Below are positions 8,336 to 16,233 of a DNA stretch of 64,000 nt, in pieces. The notes under the pieces were generated by a model that worked only from the letters and a program-made list of their open reading frames with translations, was not told the DNA's origin and did not search any database. Numbering within the stretch: the first letter of the stretch is position 1; every line of letters starts with the position of its first letter. The position numbers and the translations under genes were made by a program. The stretch spans positions 1 to 64,000 of the forward strand of contig NZ_BMNG01000028.1 in NCBI RefSeq assembly GCF_014646335.1, in the 5' to 3' direction. The stretch comes from Streptomyces lasiicapitis. GTDB lineage: Bacteria > Actinomycetota > Actinomycetes > Streptomycetales > Streptomycetaceae.

Positions 8336-8824
8336 ATGGCCGAGAAGGACTACGACGACATCGTGGCCACTGCGGTGATCGCCGCTGCGGCCACCGGCCC
8401 ATTAGTCGTCGCGCCCGTTGCCGACCTGACAGTACTCAGTGGCGTATGGACCGCCATGCTGGCAGCGATAAACAAGAGGTCCGGGCATGGACTGGAACGG
8501 GATTTCTTCCTAAAGGTCCCCGCCGCCGTCCTCGTGGGAGGCGGTCTCTATCGAGTCGGTTCGAAGCTGCTGCAGCGATTTATCATGGCAGCGATAGCCG
8601 CCACAGGCGTCGGGGCAGCCCCCGTTATGAGCGTCAACGGGATACTCAACGCGCTTGCCACATGGCGGGCCAGTCAAGCTTATATCGAGCTGTGCGAGAC
8701 GGAAGACTTCGATCCGCTCGACTGGGACCGGACCGTCAAGATCCTCAAAGAGGCAGTTAAACCGTGGCCGACTCGAGAGGAAATCCGCTTCATCATCAAT
8801 TTCCTCCGCTGGAAGCGACTGTAG
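8336..8824 (+). CDS. DUF697-like hydrophobic protein
   Basis: 162 residues from ATG at 8336 (a GTG two codons earlier is an alternative; GGGGGG precedes both). Two hydrophobic segments are visible: ATAVIAAAATGPLVVAPVADLTVLSGVW near the N-terminus and FIMAAIAATGVGAAPVMSVNGILNALATW in the middle, ending with a charged helical tail (DFDPLDWDRTVKILKEAV). The arrangement of proline-containing hydrophobic blocks resembles DUF697/YcjF-type membrane-interacting domains, but this is a pattern match only. Codon 23 is TTA (8402-8404), so translation may depend on the bldA tRNA. It lies between STAND and CHAT fragments, proteins often linked to such domains in conflict loci. Confidence 0.6.
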   Translation: MAEKDYDDIVATAVIAAAATGPLVVAPVADLTVLSGVWTAMLAAINKRSGHGLERDFFLKVPAAVLVGGGLYRVGSKLLQRFIMAAIAATGVGAAPVMSVNGILNALATWRASQAYIELCETEDFDPLDWDRTVKILKEAVKPWPTREEIRFIINFLRWKRL

Positions 8825-8939
8825 GTGTGCGGCCCGCCCATCATTGGCCCATTCGATGGTGTTGCGGTCGCTCACTGCCGCCGCCGCGAACGCGCACCAA
8901 TCATCTGAAGGGCGCCAGTACGGGGCAGTCGGGAGTGGG

Positions 8940-9200
8940 CTCCGCCCTTGGCGGGCTGGCTGTTGATGGCTGCGGTGTACTGGCGTACCAACCTGACGAT
9001 GCGGCAGCTTGGCCTGTTGCTCGGGGTGTTGAAGTGACCGCGGGCCGCGTCATCGATGACATCGCGCCGTTCCACGCGCTGGCACCTCGCTGGGGCCGTG
9101 CTCATCGCGGACAGCACTCTCGTGCCCACCCATGGCCGTATTGCTTCCGCCTGGGAAGCGCTACCGGTGTTCCATCGGCGCCAGTACTCGCCTCAGGCGC
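8940..9200 (+). pseudogene. IS5-like transposase remnant
   Basis: Text fragments LLMAAVYWRTNLTMRQLGLL, GRVIDDIAPFHALAP and, in another frame, VLIADSTLVPTHGRI follow the order of the helix-turn-helix and first catalytic Asp region of Streptomyces IS5-type (DDE) transposases. At least two frameshifts and a TGA near 9019 break it, and no catalytic C-terminal half is present. Decayed, inactive. Confidence 0.65.
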
Positions 9201-9236
9201 TGGGCTCACACAAGGACACAGCATGACAAGAGGGTG

Positions 9237-9418
9237 GAAATCGATGATTCCCTCGCCGTGAACGTCGCCAACGACCTTTATGCCGCCCTGTGCAACGAGG
9301 ACGGCATCCTGGATGTCAGCCGATCCGCCCTTTCCCTAACAGGGCCGTACGAGCCGTGCGTGACGCCCTGCTCCGGACCCCATCGTTGTGGGCCGCCTAT
9401 CTTCACCTCGGCGCATAA
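9237..9418 (+). pseudogene. CHAT-domain protein 3' remnant
   Basis: The first frame reads VEIDDSLAVNVANDLYAAL and DGILDVSRSALSL; shifting frame at 9338 it continues NRAVRAVRDALLRTPSLWAAYLHLGA and stops at 9416-9418. This joined text is the usual end of actinobacterial CHAT (caspase-like) proteases, which close with SLWAAYxHLGA. The catalytic His and Cys are upstream and missing. CHAT and STAND proteins are commonly fused or adjacent, so this and the 7880-8230 fragment may be two ends of one deleted gene. Confidence 0.7.
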
Positions 9419-9501
9419 ACGAACCGACTCGCAGATTACTGATCAAGAGGTGCTCCGCAGGGTTCCGGAACCGGTCCGGCCGCAGCTGTGCGGCGAACTC
9501 C

Positions 9502-9618
9502 CGTCAGGGCAAGACCCGACGCGAAATCGTTCGTTGCCTCAAACGCTACGCTGCCCGGGAGGTCTTCCATCTGGTCAAACAGCTACAGCCAGACCCCCGC
9601 TCATGGGGGCTTTCGTGA
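9502..9618 (+). pseudogene. IS110-type transposase 3' remnant, copy 3
   Basis: Reads RQGKTRREIVRCLKRYAARE followed by VFHLVKQLQPDPRS and stops at 9618. It is the longest of three related C-terminal tails in the first 10 kb. The preceding 60 bases do not continue the transposase. It abuts the pcaD fragment on the right. Confidence 0.7.
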
Positions 9619-9638
9619 CTGATGAGACGGTCGGACGG

Positions 9639-9743
9639 GTGAGCGAGACACCGATGAACACCCTGCAATACCGCTCTGACGGGCCAGAAGACGCCCCGGT
9701 CCTGGTCCTGGGTCCCTCACTGGGTACCACATGGCACAGGTAG
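9639..9743 (+). pseudogene. pcaD: 5' fragment of 3-oxoadipate enol-lactonase gene
   Basis: Starting GTG at 9639, the frame gives LQYRSDGPEDAPVLVLGPSL and GTTWH, which is the N-terminus of Streptomyces PcaD-type alpha/beta hydrolases (beta-ketoadipate pathway). After TTWHR the similarity ends at a TAG (9741-9743); the catalytic Ser, Asp and His are all missing. Recognition rests on the APVLVLGPSLGTTWH segment. Probably a deletion scar. Confidence 0.55.
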
Positions 9744-9909
9744 GCGAAGCAGCTCCAGGCACCGGTCGGCAGTCACGAGGAACTGCCGTACGCCGTTGGG
9801 GAGATCGAAGGCAGGGTTGATCCCGTCGACGGCCTGTGGTGCCCGGCGCGGCAGGATCTGGGTCCAGGCGTTGGCCACCACGGCCCATCGGGCCGGTGGA
9901 CTGGGGGGC
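9744..9909 (-). other. short unassigned coding-like tail
   Basis: Reverse-strand text WAVVANAWTQILPRRAPQA, VDGINPAFDLPNGVRQFLV and CLELLRLP, ending at a TGA near 9718, has natural protein composition but no start. It looks like the C-terminus of a lost gene. Family not recognised. Confidence 0.3.
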
Positions 9910-10953
9910 TCACAGTGTCAGCGTCGCCGCCACCGGAAGGTGGTCGCTGTCGGTGGCGGGCAGGGTCCAGGACGAGCGCGGATCCACGCCGCGTACCAGG
10001 ATCTGGTCGATCCTCGCCACCGGGAACGAAGCGGGCCAGGTGAAGCCGAACCCGGCGCCCGCCTCGGCCTGGGCCGAGCGCAGCCGTGAGGTGACGGCGG
10101 ACAGGGCCATGTCCTCGAAGGTGCCGTTGAAGTCACCCATGAGCACCGTGCGGGGGAGTGTCTCGGCACCCAGGGCGGCGCCGAGGCGACGCGCCGCGGC
10201 GTCACGGTCGTCGGTGGTGAAACCGGACGAGGCGGTGAAGCGGACCGACATCAAGTGGGCGACGAAGACTGCGACCGGCCCCTTCGGGGTCCGGACAGTG
10301 GTGCGCATGGCGCGTACCCAGGGCGATATGTCGACCGGCCGGGCATCGGCAATCGGGTATTTGCTCCACAGGCCGACGGTGCCTTGCACCGAGTGGTACG
10401 GGTAGGCGTGGGCGAGTGTCCTGACGTACTCCGGTATCGCCGTGCCGCCCAGCTCTTCGAGGGCCACCACGTCGGCGCCGGAGGCGGCGAGGGCGCGCGC
10501 CGTGCGCGCCGGGCGCGGGTTGTGCTCGTTGACGTTGTGCGTCACGACGGTCAGGTCTCCGCCGCCGGCCCGCTTGTCGACGAGCATCCCGCCGAACAGC
10601 GAGCACCAGATGACCGCGGGCAACAGGACGGCCACGGCGGCCGTCGCCGATCGGCGGACCAGCGCGCACAGCAGCAGGAGCGGCACGGCCAGGCCCGTCC
10701 AGGGCAGGAAGGTCTCGACGAGGCTGCCGAGGTGGCCGACCCGGTTGGGGAGGTGGGCGTGGGCCGTCATCACCAGTGTGGTGGGCACTGCGAGGGCGGC
10801 GACGATCCGGCCGCGTCGCCAGACGCCAGTGCCGGTGCCGGTGCCGGTGTCCGTGCCGGTGTCTGTGCCGGGCTCGGGTACGGATTCGGGCCCGGGTTCG
10901 GGTTCGGGCGAGTGCGGCGGCGGTACGGGAGGGTTGTCGAGCGTCGTTGCCAC
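9910..10953 (-). CDS. membrane endonuclease/exonuclease/phosphatase family protein
   Basis: 347 residues from GTG at 10953 with GAGGT upstream. The N-terminus is proline-rich and carries a TDTG/TG repeat encoded by six-base units (10843-10880). Three hydrophobic segments follow (about residues 48-130). The catalytic domain has LTVVTHNVNEHN, VVALEELGG, VLMGDFNGT (Asp-x-Asn), and the closing DSDHLPV with Asp-His, the hallmarks of the EEP (DNase I-like) fold. Active site likely faces the outside; substrates in this family range from nucleic acids to phospholipids. It follows the DD-peptidase gene by 7 bases, so the two are co-transcribed. Confidence 0.88.
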   Translation of the reverse strand: MATTLDNPPVPPPHSPEPEPGPESVPEPGTDTGTDTGTGTGTGVWRRGRIVAALAVPTTLVMTAHAHLPNRVGHLGSLVETFLPWTGLAVPLLLLCALVRRSATAAVAVLLPAVIWCSLFGGMLVDKRAGGGDLTVVTHNVNEHNPRPARTARALAASGADVVALEELGGTAIPEYVRTLAHAYPYHSVQGTVGLWSKYPIADARPVDISPWVRAMRTTVRTPKGPVAVFVAHLMSVRFTASSGFTTDDRDAAARRLGAALGAETLPRTVLMGDFNGTFEDMALSAVTSRLRSAQAEAGAGFGFTWPASFPVARIDQILVRGVDPRSSWTLPATDSDHLPVAATLTL

Positions 10954-10960
10954 CGCGACC

Positions 10961-11959
10961 TCACCGCGTCCCGGATTCGGTGGTCTTCAGCCACTGCCGT
11001 ACACCCTTGATCAGCGCGCTGCTGTGGGCGAAGGCGGCCTGGAGGCCCTGCTGGGGGCTGGTGCCCGCCTGTTGACGGAGCACGACTCCGAGGACCAGAC
11101 GGTCACGTCCGCCGCCGTCGGGCGCGGTGGCCGCCCACATCAGGTTGCCGCCCGCGGGGGTGCTGGAGCCGGTCTTGACGCCGATCACACCGGCCGTGCC
11201 GAGGAGCGCGTTGGAATTGGAGATCCGGCCCGGCCGGTCGGGAGCGGTGGTGCTGGGCATCGCGACGATGGACCGGAACACCTCGTCCCGCATGACCTGC
11301 TGTGCCAGCTTCAGCTGGTCGGCGGATGTGCTGGTGGTCGTGCGCTCGAGGCCGCTGGCGCCGGTGTAGGTGGTGTGGCGCATGCCCAGGGCGTGGGCGG
11401 CCCGGTTCATCTTCTTGGCGAACGCCTTCTGCGAGCCCGCGTCCCAGCGGGCCAGCAGGCGCGCGATGTTGTTCCCGGAGGGGATCAACAGGAGTTCGAG
11501 CAACTGCCGTTCGCTCAGCCGTTGCCCCTCCCTGACGGGCACGCTCGACTCCACACGCGACACGGACTCGTCGGCTGCCTGCTGGTCGACGGTGATGTCG
11601 GGGCCGCTCTCGCCCGCCCGCAGGGGGTGGGCGCGGAGGATGACGTACGCCGTCATGACCTTCGTGACACTGGCGATGGGCACCGGTGTCTGCGTGCCCT
11701 TCGTGCCCAGCTCACCACGGGCGCCGAGGCCCTCGACCAGGACGCTCGTCTGCCCCTCCCGCGGCCAGGGCAGTGACCGGGCGGACGAGTTCACCGACCC
11801 CGCGGCGGTCGATCCGGGGCCGGAGTCGTCGGCGCCGGAAGGGGGCAGGAGGGCGGCGCCGAGAACGGCCACGATGATCAGGACCATGGCGCCGGCGGCG
11901 AGGAGGGCTGGATTCACCTGGCGGGGACCACGCAGGCCAGGAACACGGACAAGGCGCAT
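10961..11959 (-). CDS. D-alanyl-D-alanine carboxypeptidase (peptidase S11)
   Basis: 332 residues. One N-terminal membrane segment (NPALLAAGAMVLIIVAVLGA) anchors an extracytoplasmic domain. The three penicillin-binding motifs are visible: SVTK (SxxK) at about residues 97-100, SGN at about 161-163, and KTGS at about 263-266. Known reaction: removal of the terminal D-Ala from peptidoglycan pentapeptides. It lies 182 bases downstream of the sensor kinase gene and 7 bases before the EEP gene, so it may belong to the regulon of the adjacent two-component system. Confidence 0.92.
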   Translation of the reverse strand: MRLVRVPGLRGPRQVNPALLAAGAMVLIIVAVLGAALLPPSGADDSGPGSTAAGSVNSSARSLPWPREGQTSVLVEGLGARGELGTKGTQTPVPIASVTKVMTAYVILRAHPLRAGESGPDITVDQQAADESVSRVESSVPVREGQRLSERQLLELLLIPSGNNIARLLARWDAGSQKAFAKKMNRAAHALGMRHTTYTGASGLERTTTSTSADQLKLAQQVMRDEVFRSIVAMPSTTAPDRPGRISNSNALLGTAGVIGVKTGSSTPAGGNLMWAATAPDGGGRDRLVLGVVLRQQAGTSPQQGLQAAFAHSSALIKGVRQWLKTTESGTR

Positions 11960-12141
11960 GGGGCGGCACTTCCCAAGTGATTGACGTGCGGCGTTCGCAC
12001 GTCGACCACCGTGGCCGGGGGAGATCTCCGCAAGCTTGTCGCCGTGGATCCGGTACCGCGCGGCCGGTCATCCGTCATGTATCAGCTCGGTAGCGTGTCC
12101 TGGCGCATGTTCCTGTCACGCATTCCGGTCACGCGTACCCG

Positions 12142-13425
12142 TCACGCGTTCCGCCGCATGTCCGCCGCGTCCCCTCGCGTATGCGTCGCGTCGGTCGAAG
12201 GCAGCCGGAGCGTGGCGACGGCTCCGCCCTCGGCGGCGTTGGAGAAGCCCAGTGACGCGCCGATCACATGCGCCTGGCCCGTGGCCACGGTCAGCCCCAG
12301 ACCGTGGCCACGGCCACGTTCCGCCGTGCCGGTGCGGAAGCGCTGCGGCCCTTCCGTCAGAAGGCTGTCGGGGAAGCCGGGGCCGTGGTCGCGGACGACG
12401 ATCGTCGTCCCCTCGATGGTGACCTCCACCGGCGCACTGCCGTGCCGGTGGGCATTGATGACCAGGTTGGCGAGGATCCGGTCGAGTCGGCGCGGGTCGG
12501 TCTCGGCCACGACGGGCGCGTTGTCGACGGTGAGCCGCGCTTCCAGGCCGGTGCGGGCGAGTGATTCCCGGACCGCCTCGGCGAGGTCGACGGGGCGCAG
12601 CTCGGCGTGTTCCACGCCCGCGTCCAGCCTGGAGATCTCCAGCAGGTCCTCGACGAGGGTACGAAGGACTCGCACCCGGTCCCTGACCAGGTCGGTGGCC
12701 TCGCTCTCCGGGAGCAGTTCGGCGGAGGTGACCAGACCCATGAGCGGGGTACGCAACTCGTGGGCGACATCGGCGGTGAAACGCTGTTCGCTCAGCACCC
12801 GGTCCCGCAGGCTGTCGGCCATGGAGTCGACGGTGCCCGAGATCTCGGCGATCTCGTCGCCGGTCCGGCCGCGCATCCTCGTCCTGGCGTCCAGGTCGCC
12901 CGTCTCGATCCGCCGGGCGGTCCGTGCCACCTGCCGCAGCCTCCGGTTGGGCAGTTCGGCGGCGAGGGCCGAGAGGGACACGACGACGGCCAGGACGAGC
13001 AGGGAGTACTTCCACATGTGCCGGTCCAGCGCGGCGCGGCTGAGCTGGTCGGGAGTCATGTCGACGGAGACCGCCACCAGTTGGCCGTCGGGCAGCCTCC
13101 GCGAGGCCCACATCTCCGGCCGGTACTGGTTGCTCTCGTCGAAGACGTGGGCCTGCCCGTGGGCCCGTGCCTCCCGCACCAGCTCCGGCGGCATCTGCGC
13201 GGGGTCGTGGACGAGACCGCTCGCGTCGTCGGGGTCGGTCGAGCCGAGAGCGGTGTCCAGGACGGAGTACGCCTTGGCGGCGCCGTCGTTCACGGACCGT
13301 TCGTAGGTGCTGCGGTGCACCAGCAGGCCGACGGTCAGTGCGATGGCGCCGCACGCGACGGCCACGAGGAGGGCGATCTTCCAGCGCAGTGAGCGCCAGT
13401 GCAGCAGGGATCGTACGTTGCCCAT
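12142..13425 (-). CDS. sensor histidine kinase (CseC-like)
   Basis: 427 residues from ATG at 13425, two bases below the end of the response regulator stop, so co-translated with it. Order: TM1 (about 13-35), an extracytoplasmic domain of about 110 residues, TM2 (SLLVLAVVVSLSALAAEL), HAMP-like linker, H box FTADVAHELRTPL with the phospho-accepting His, N box NLVINAHRHG, G1 DHGPGFPD and G2 GHGLGLTV. This is a complete kinase. The architecture and gene order resemble CseB/CseC, the Streptomyces cell-envelope stress pair, but no sigE or cseA neighbour is present. Confidence 0.93.
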   Translation of the reverse strand: MGNVRSLLHWRSLRWKIALLVAVACGAIALTVGLLVHRSTYERSVNDGAAKAYSVLDTALGSTDPDDASGLVHDPAQMPPELVREARAHGQAHVFDESNQYRPEMWASRRLPDGQLVAVSVDMTPDQLSRAALDRHMWKYSLLVLAVVVSLSALAAELPNRRLRQVARTARRIETGDLDARTRMRGRTGDEIAEISGTVDSMADSLRDRVLSEQRFTADVAHELRTPLMGLVTSAELLPESEATDLVRDRVRVLRTLVEDLLEISRLDAGVEHAELRPVDLAEAVRESLARTGLEARLTVDNAPVVAETDPRRLDRILANLVINAHRHGSAPVEVTIEGTTIVVRDHGPGFPDSLLTEGPQRFRTGTAERGRGHGLGLTVATGQAHVIGASLGFSNAAEGGAVATLRLPSTDATHTRGDAADMRRNA

Positions 13426-13426
13426 G

Positions 13427-14269
13427 TCAGCGCCGCAGTTTGTAGCCGAAGCCGCGGACCGTCTCGATCCGCTCGGCTCCGATCTTCTTCCGCAGCCGCT
13501 GCACGCACAGGTCGACGACGCGGGTGTCGCCGTCCCAGCCGTAGTCCCACACGTTGCGCAGCAGGGTCTGCCGGTCCAGGACGATGCCGGGGTTCGCGGC
13601 GAACTCAAGGAGCAGCCGCAGCTCGGTGGGAGCCAGCGCGACCGGCACTCCGGACAGGGACACCTCCAGACCGCCGGTGTCGATGGCCAGCTCCCCGAAG
13701 ACGAGCCGGGCATGCTGATGGGCTTGACCGGACTGACCGGACTGACCGGACTGACCGGACTGACCGGACTGACCGGACTGACCTGATTGGTCGAGGCGGC
13801 CCGGGGAGCCCGCCTGGTCCGCTCGGCCGCCCGTGGCCGCGGCGGCCGGCGTGAAAGTGGTCCGCCGCAGCAGTGAACGGATCCGGGCCACGAGCACGGC
13901 CGTGTCGACCGGCTTGACCACGTAGTCGTCGGCGCCCGCCTCCAGACCGGAGACGACGTCCAGCGCGTCGCCGCGTGCCGACATCATCAGGATCGGGTCC
14001 GTGCCGGTCTCCCGGATCCGGCGGCACAGGCCGATGCCGTCGAGCCCCGGCAGCATCACATCGAGGAGCAGCAGGTCGTGCCGCCCCTCCCGGAACAGTT
14101 CCAGTCCGGTCAGACCGTCACCGGCCGCGATGACGTGGTAGCCGTAGCGCTCCAGAGCCATCGCGACCGACCTGCGGATCACCTCGTCGTCCTCGACGAG
14201 GAGAATCGTGACGGACGCGGGAGCGGGAGCGGAAGCGCCGGCACCGACGGCTGAGGCTGCGTGGGACAT
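13427..14269 (-). CDS. OmpR-type response regulator with a Ser-Gly-Gln repeat linker
   Basis: 280 residues. Receiver domain: LVEDDEVIRR with the acidic pair, phospho-acceptor in LLLLDVMLPG, conserved MSARGD and KPVD lysine. C-terminal winged helix: LAPTELRLLLEFA, RQTLLRNVWDYGW, VVDLCVQRLRKKIG, VRGFGYKL. The linker between them is unusually long and holds seven consecutive SGQ triplets encoded by a nine-base tandem repeat, prone to slippage. The N-terminal 18 residues are low complexity Ala/Ser. It is the first gene of the pair with the kinase, 45 bases after the M1 peptidase gene. Confidence 0.93.
   Translation of the reverse strand: MSHAASAVGAGASAPAPASVTILLVEDDEVIRRSVAMALERYGYHVIAAGDGLTGLELFREGRHDLLLLDVMLPGLDGIGLCRRIRETGTDPILMMSARGDALDVVSGLEAGADDYVVKPVDTAVLVARIRSLLRRTTFTPAAAATGGRADQAGSPGRLDQSGQSGQSGQSGQSGQSGQSGQAHQHARLVFGELAIDTGGLEVSLSGVPVALAPTELRLLLEFAANPGIVLDRQTLLRNVWDYGWDGDTRVVDLCVQRLRKKIGAERIETVRGFGYKLRR
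13725..13792. repeat. nine-base tandem repeat inside the response regulator gene
   Basis: About seven copies of ACTGACCGG (plus strand) in a row, coding on the minus strand for Ser-Gly-Gln units. Unit length is a multiple of three, so gain or loss of copies would change linker length without frameshift. Confidence 0.9.
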
Positions 14270-14314
14270 CGTCTCCGGCCTGTTCGAGGGGGTGGCGGGG
14301 ACTCCATGATGCCG

Positions 14315-15886
14315 TCACGAGTCCTTCGGGGGCTCCGGCGCCACCCAGTCGGGGTGTCCCGGCATGGGCGGGGTCTTCTCGTCGTACAGCCAGCTGGTGA
14401 TGTACGAGGTGAAGTCGCGACCGCTGACCTCGTTCGCCACGTCGATGTAGTCCTGGGTGTCGGCGGCCTTGCCCCGGTACCGGTCGAAGAAGGTCCGCTC
14501 GATCTTCTTGAAGGTGGCGTCGCCGACCTGGTGGCGCAGCCCGGCGAGCATCAGCACGCCGGCGTTGTTGCCGCCGACCAGCGCGTCGATCGCCTCCTTG
14601 GGCCGGTTCGGGGGCCCGGACGCGGCGCGTCCCTCGGGGTCGAACTCGTAGCGCAGCTTCAGCACGGTGTCCCAGTCGCGCCAGCCTTTGTGCACGTTGT
14701 AGCGCAGCTGGTAGTACTCGGCGTGCCCCTCGCTGATCCAGTTGGTGTCCCAGTTCGCCACGCTGAGCTCGTCGCCGAAGTACTGGTGCACCATCTCGTG
14801 GACCATGGTCGGCTCGCGCAGGTCCGGCTCCCCCTGGAGGCCCTCGACGGCGAAGGTGGACAAGGTCGCCGTCTCCAGGGCCACGCCCAGGTAGCCGTCG
14901 GCCACTCCCAGCACACCATAGGTCTCCAGCGGGAACTCCCGGCCGAACTCCTCCTCCATCCATGCCATTTGGCCGGGTATGGCGTTCACCAGGGGCTTGG
15001 CGGCTTCGTACGCGTCGGCGGTGATGTAGCTGCGCAGCGGCAGCCCGCGCGGGCCGCGGTCCCGGATCTCCTTGTAGTGGCCGACGCCGGCCTGGACGAC
15101 ATGGGTGGGGACCTCGTCGCGGGTGCTGAAGACGGTGGTGGCGTCGTCGCCCTTCGTGGTGCGTGAGCGCTGCGTACCGATGCCCACGGCCTGCAGGTCC
15201 TTGGGTGCGGTGATGCGGAAGGTGAACCGGGCCCTGTCGACGGGGTAGTCGTTGGCGGGGAAGAACATGTGTGACCGGTCCGGCTGGCCGAAGAGCACGA
15301 AGCCGTCCTTCTTGTTCACCCACGGAGTCAAGCGCGGTGCCGGGCTCGTCGGGTCGCCCGGGCGGGCCCGGTTGTCGCTCCTGTCGACGCGGTAGGCGAT
15401 GTCCACGTCGAACGGGCGGCCCTTGTCGAGTGCCTGCTGCGGCGTGATGTCCAGCTTCTCGCCCTTCTCGTCGACGGTGAAGCGGGCGGGCCGGCCCTGG
15501 ACGGTCACCGTCCTGATCTCGTCCACGGCCGCGTCGAGGCTGAACCGGGACAGGGCCTGGGTGGCGGTGGCCTGGATCCGTACGGAGGAGTCCATCTTCG
15601 TGGTCCCGGGCCGGTAGGTGTAGCCGACGTCGTACGAGCGCACGTCGTACCCGCCGTTGCCCAGGTACGGCAACAGCCGGTCCCCGGCGCTCCTGGCACC
15701 GGCGGAGGGCTGGTCGTTGCGGGGAGTGATGCCGTGGGGAGTGACGTCGTCGGGAGCGCCGCCGTCCTGCGTGCCGGCCCAGCCGAGAGGGCCGGCCGCC
15801 ATGTTCGCCATGGCCGCGGTCGAGGCCGCGAGCGCGATGAGCACGGTACGGCGGCGCCGCTTTGGGTGTGCGGGGGCAGGGAGCAT
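14315..15886 (-). CDS. secreted M1 family metallopeptidase
   Basis: 523 residues from ATG at 15886, preceded by AAGGTGG. A Sec-type signal (KRRRRTVLIALAASTAAMANMAAG) leads into an aminopeptidase N-like N-terminal beta domain. The active site is HEMVHQYFGDE (HExxH) with the third zinc ligand in NWISEGHAEYY, 18 residues later, spacing standard for M1. The exopeptidase GxMEN motif is replaced by GVALETATLS, so the substrate-anchoring Glu may be in ALE. The ending CPase-like helical domain is shortened. First gene of the leftward envelope block; co-regulation with the two-component system is inferred. Confidence 0.9.
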   Translation of the reverse strand: MLPAPAHPKRRRRTVLIALAASTAAMANMAAGPLGWAGTQDGGAPDDVTPHGITPRNDQPSAGARSAGDRLLPYLGNGGYDVRSYDVGYTYRPGTTKMDSSVRIQATATQALSRFSLDAAVDEIRTVTVQGRPARFTVDEKGEKLDITPQQALDKGRPFDVDIAYRVDRSDNRARPGDPTSPAPRLTPWVNKKDGFVLFGQPDRSHMFFPANDYPVDRARFTFRITAPKDLQAVGIGTQRSRTTKGDDATTVFSTRDEVPTHVVQAGVGHYKEIRDRGPRGLPLRSYITADAYEAAKPLVNAIPGQMAWMEEEFGREFPLETYGVLGVADGYLGVALETATLSTFAVEGLQGEPDLREPTMVHEMVHQYFGDELSVANWDTNWISEGHAEYYQLRYNVHKGWRDWDTVLKLRYEFDPEGRAASGPPNRPKEAIDALVGGNNAGVLMLAGLRHQVGDATFKKIERTFFDRYRGKAADTQDYIDVANEVSGRDFTSYITSWLYDEKTPPMPGHPDWVAPEPPKDS

Positions 15887-16111
15887 CGTGACCACCTTCG
15901 GTGGGACCGGCGAGAGACCGGTGAGACAGGCGGGACCGGTGCGCCGCGCCGACGCACCGGGGCCACCTTGCGCGATGCCGGTTTCCGCTTCGGCGAAGTG
16001 GGGCGTCCGTAGGCGCTCAGCTGTGTATCAGCCGCGTATCGGCCAGGCCCGGGGCGTGTGCCCTGCCGTTGGAGTGTTCCTTCAGATCCGCAGCGTTTGT
16101 CGGCGTGGGTG

Positions 16112-16142
16112 GGCCCGGAAGCCAGGCTCTGGCTTCCGGGCC
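16112..16142 (-). terminator. hairpin terminator after the RRWYWY peptide gene
   Basis: Perfect 14-bp inverted repeat (GGCCCGGAAGCCAG and its complement) with a 3-base loop, 17 bases after the stop of the 22-codon gene on the minus strand. No U run, as usual in Streptomyces. It closes the P450-peptide operon. Confidence 0.85.
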
Positions 16143-16158
16143 GCATGGTGTGGGGCGC

Positions 16159-16227
16159 TCAGTACCAGTACCAGCGCCTGCTGGGCCTGTTCTTGCTGCT
16201 GAAGATACGTCGCATCTTTGCGGTCAT
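16159..16227 (-). CDS. putative P450-modified RiPP precursor peptide (RRWYWY)
   Basis: 22 codons from ATG at 16227 to TGA at 16159, preceded by AAGGAGGTGA, a full match to the 16S anti-Shine-Dalgarno, at ideal spacing. The peptide is basic (MTAKMRRIFSSKN at the start) and ends RRWYWY, four alternating Trp/Tyr residues at the extreme C-terminus. The ribosome site overlaps the stop of the P450 gene just upstream, so the two are coupled. Known analogy: tryptorubin-type atropopeptides come from precursors whose core, AWYIWY, is cross-linked by one P450. Here the core differs (WYWY) and the precursor lies after, not before, the P450. Proposed product: a compact Trp-Tyr cross-linked peptide released by proteolysis. 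No protease or exporter gene is adjacent. Confidence 0.8.
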   Translation of the reverse strand: MTAKMRRIFSSKNRPSRRWYWY

Positions 16228-16233
16228 GAGCAA

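Noticed and set aside
13725..13792. Possible CRISPR-like array
   Set aside because: Units are contiguous nine-base repeats without spacers and lie inside a coding linker.
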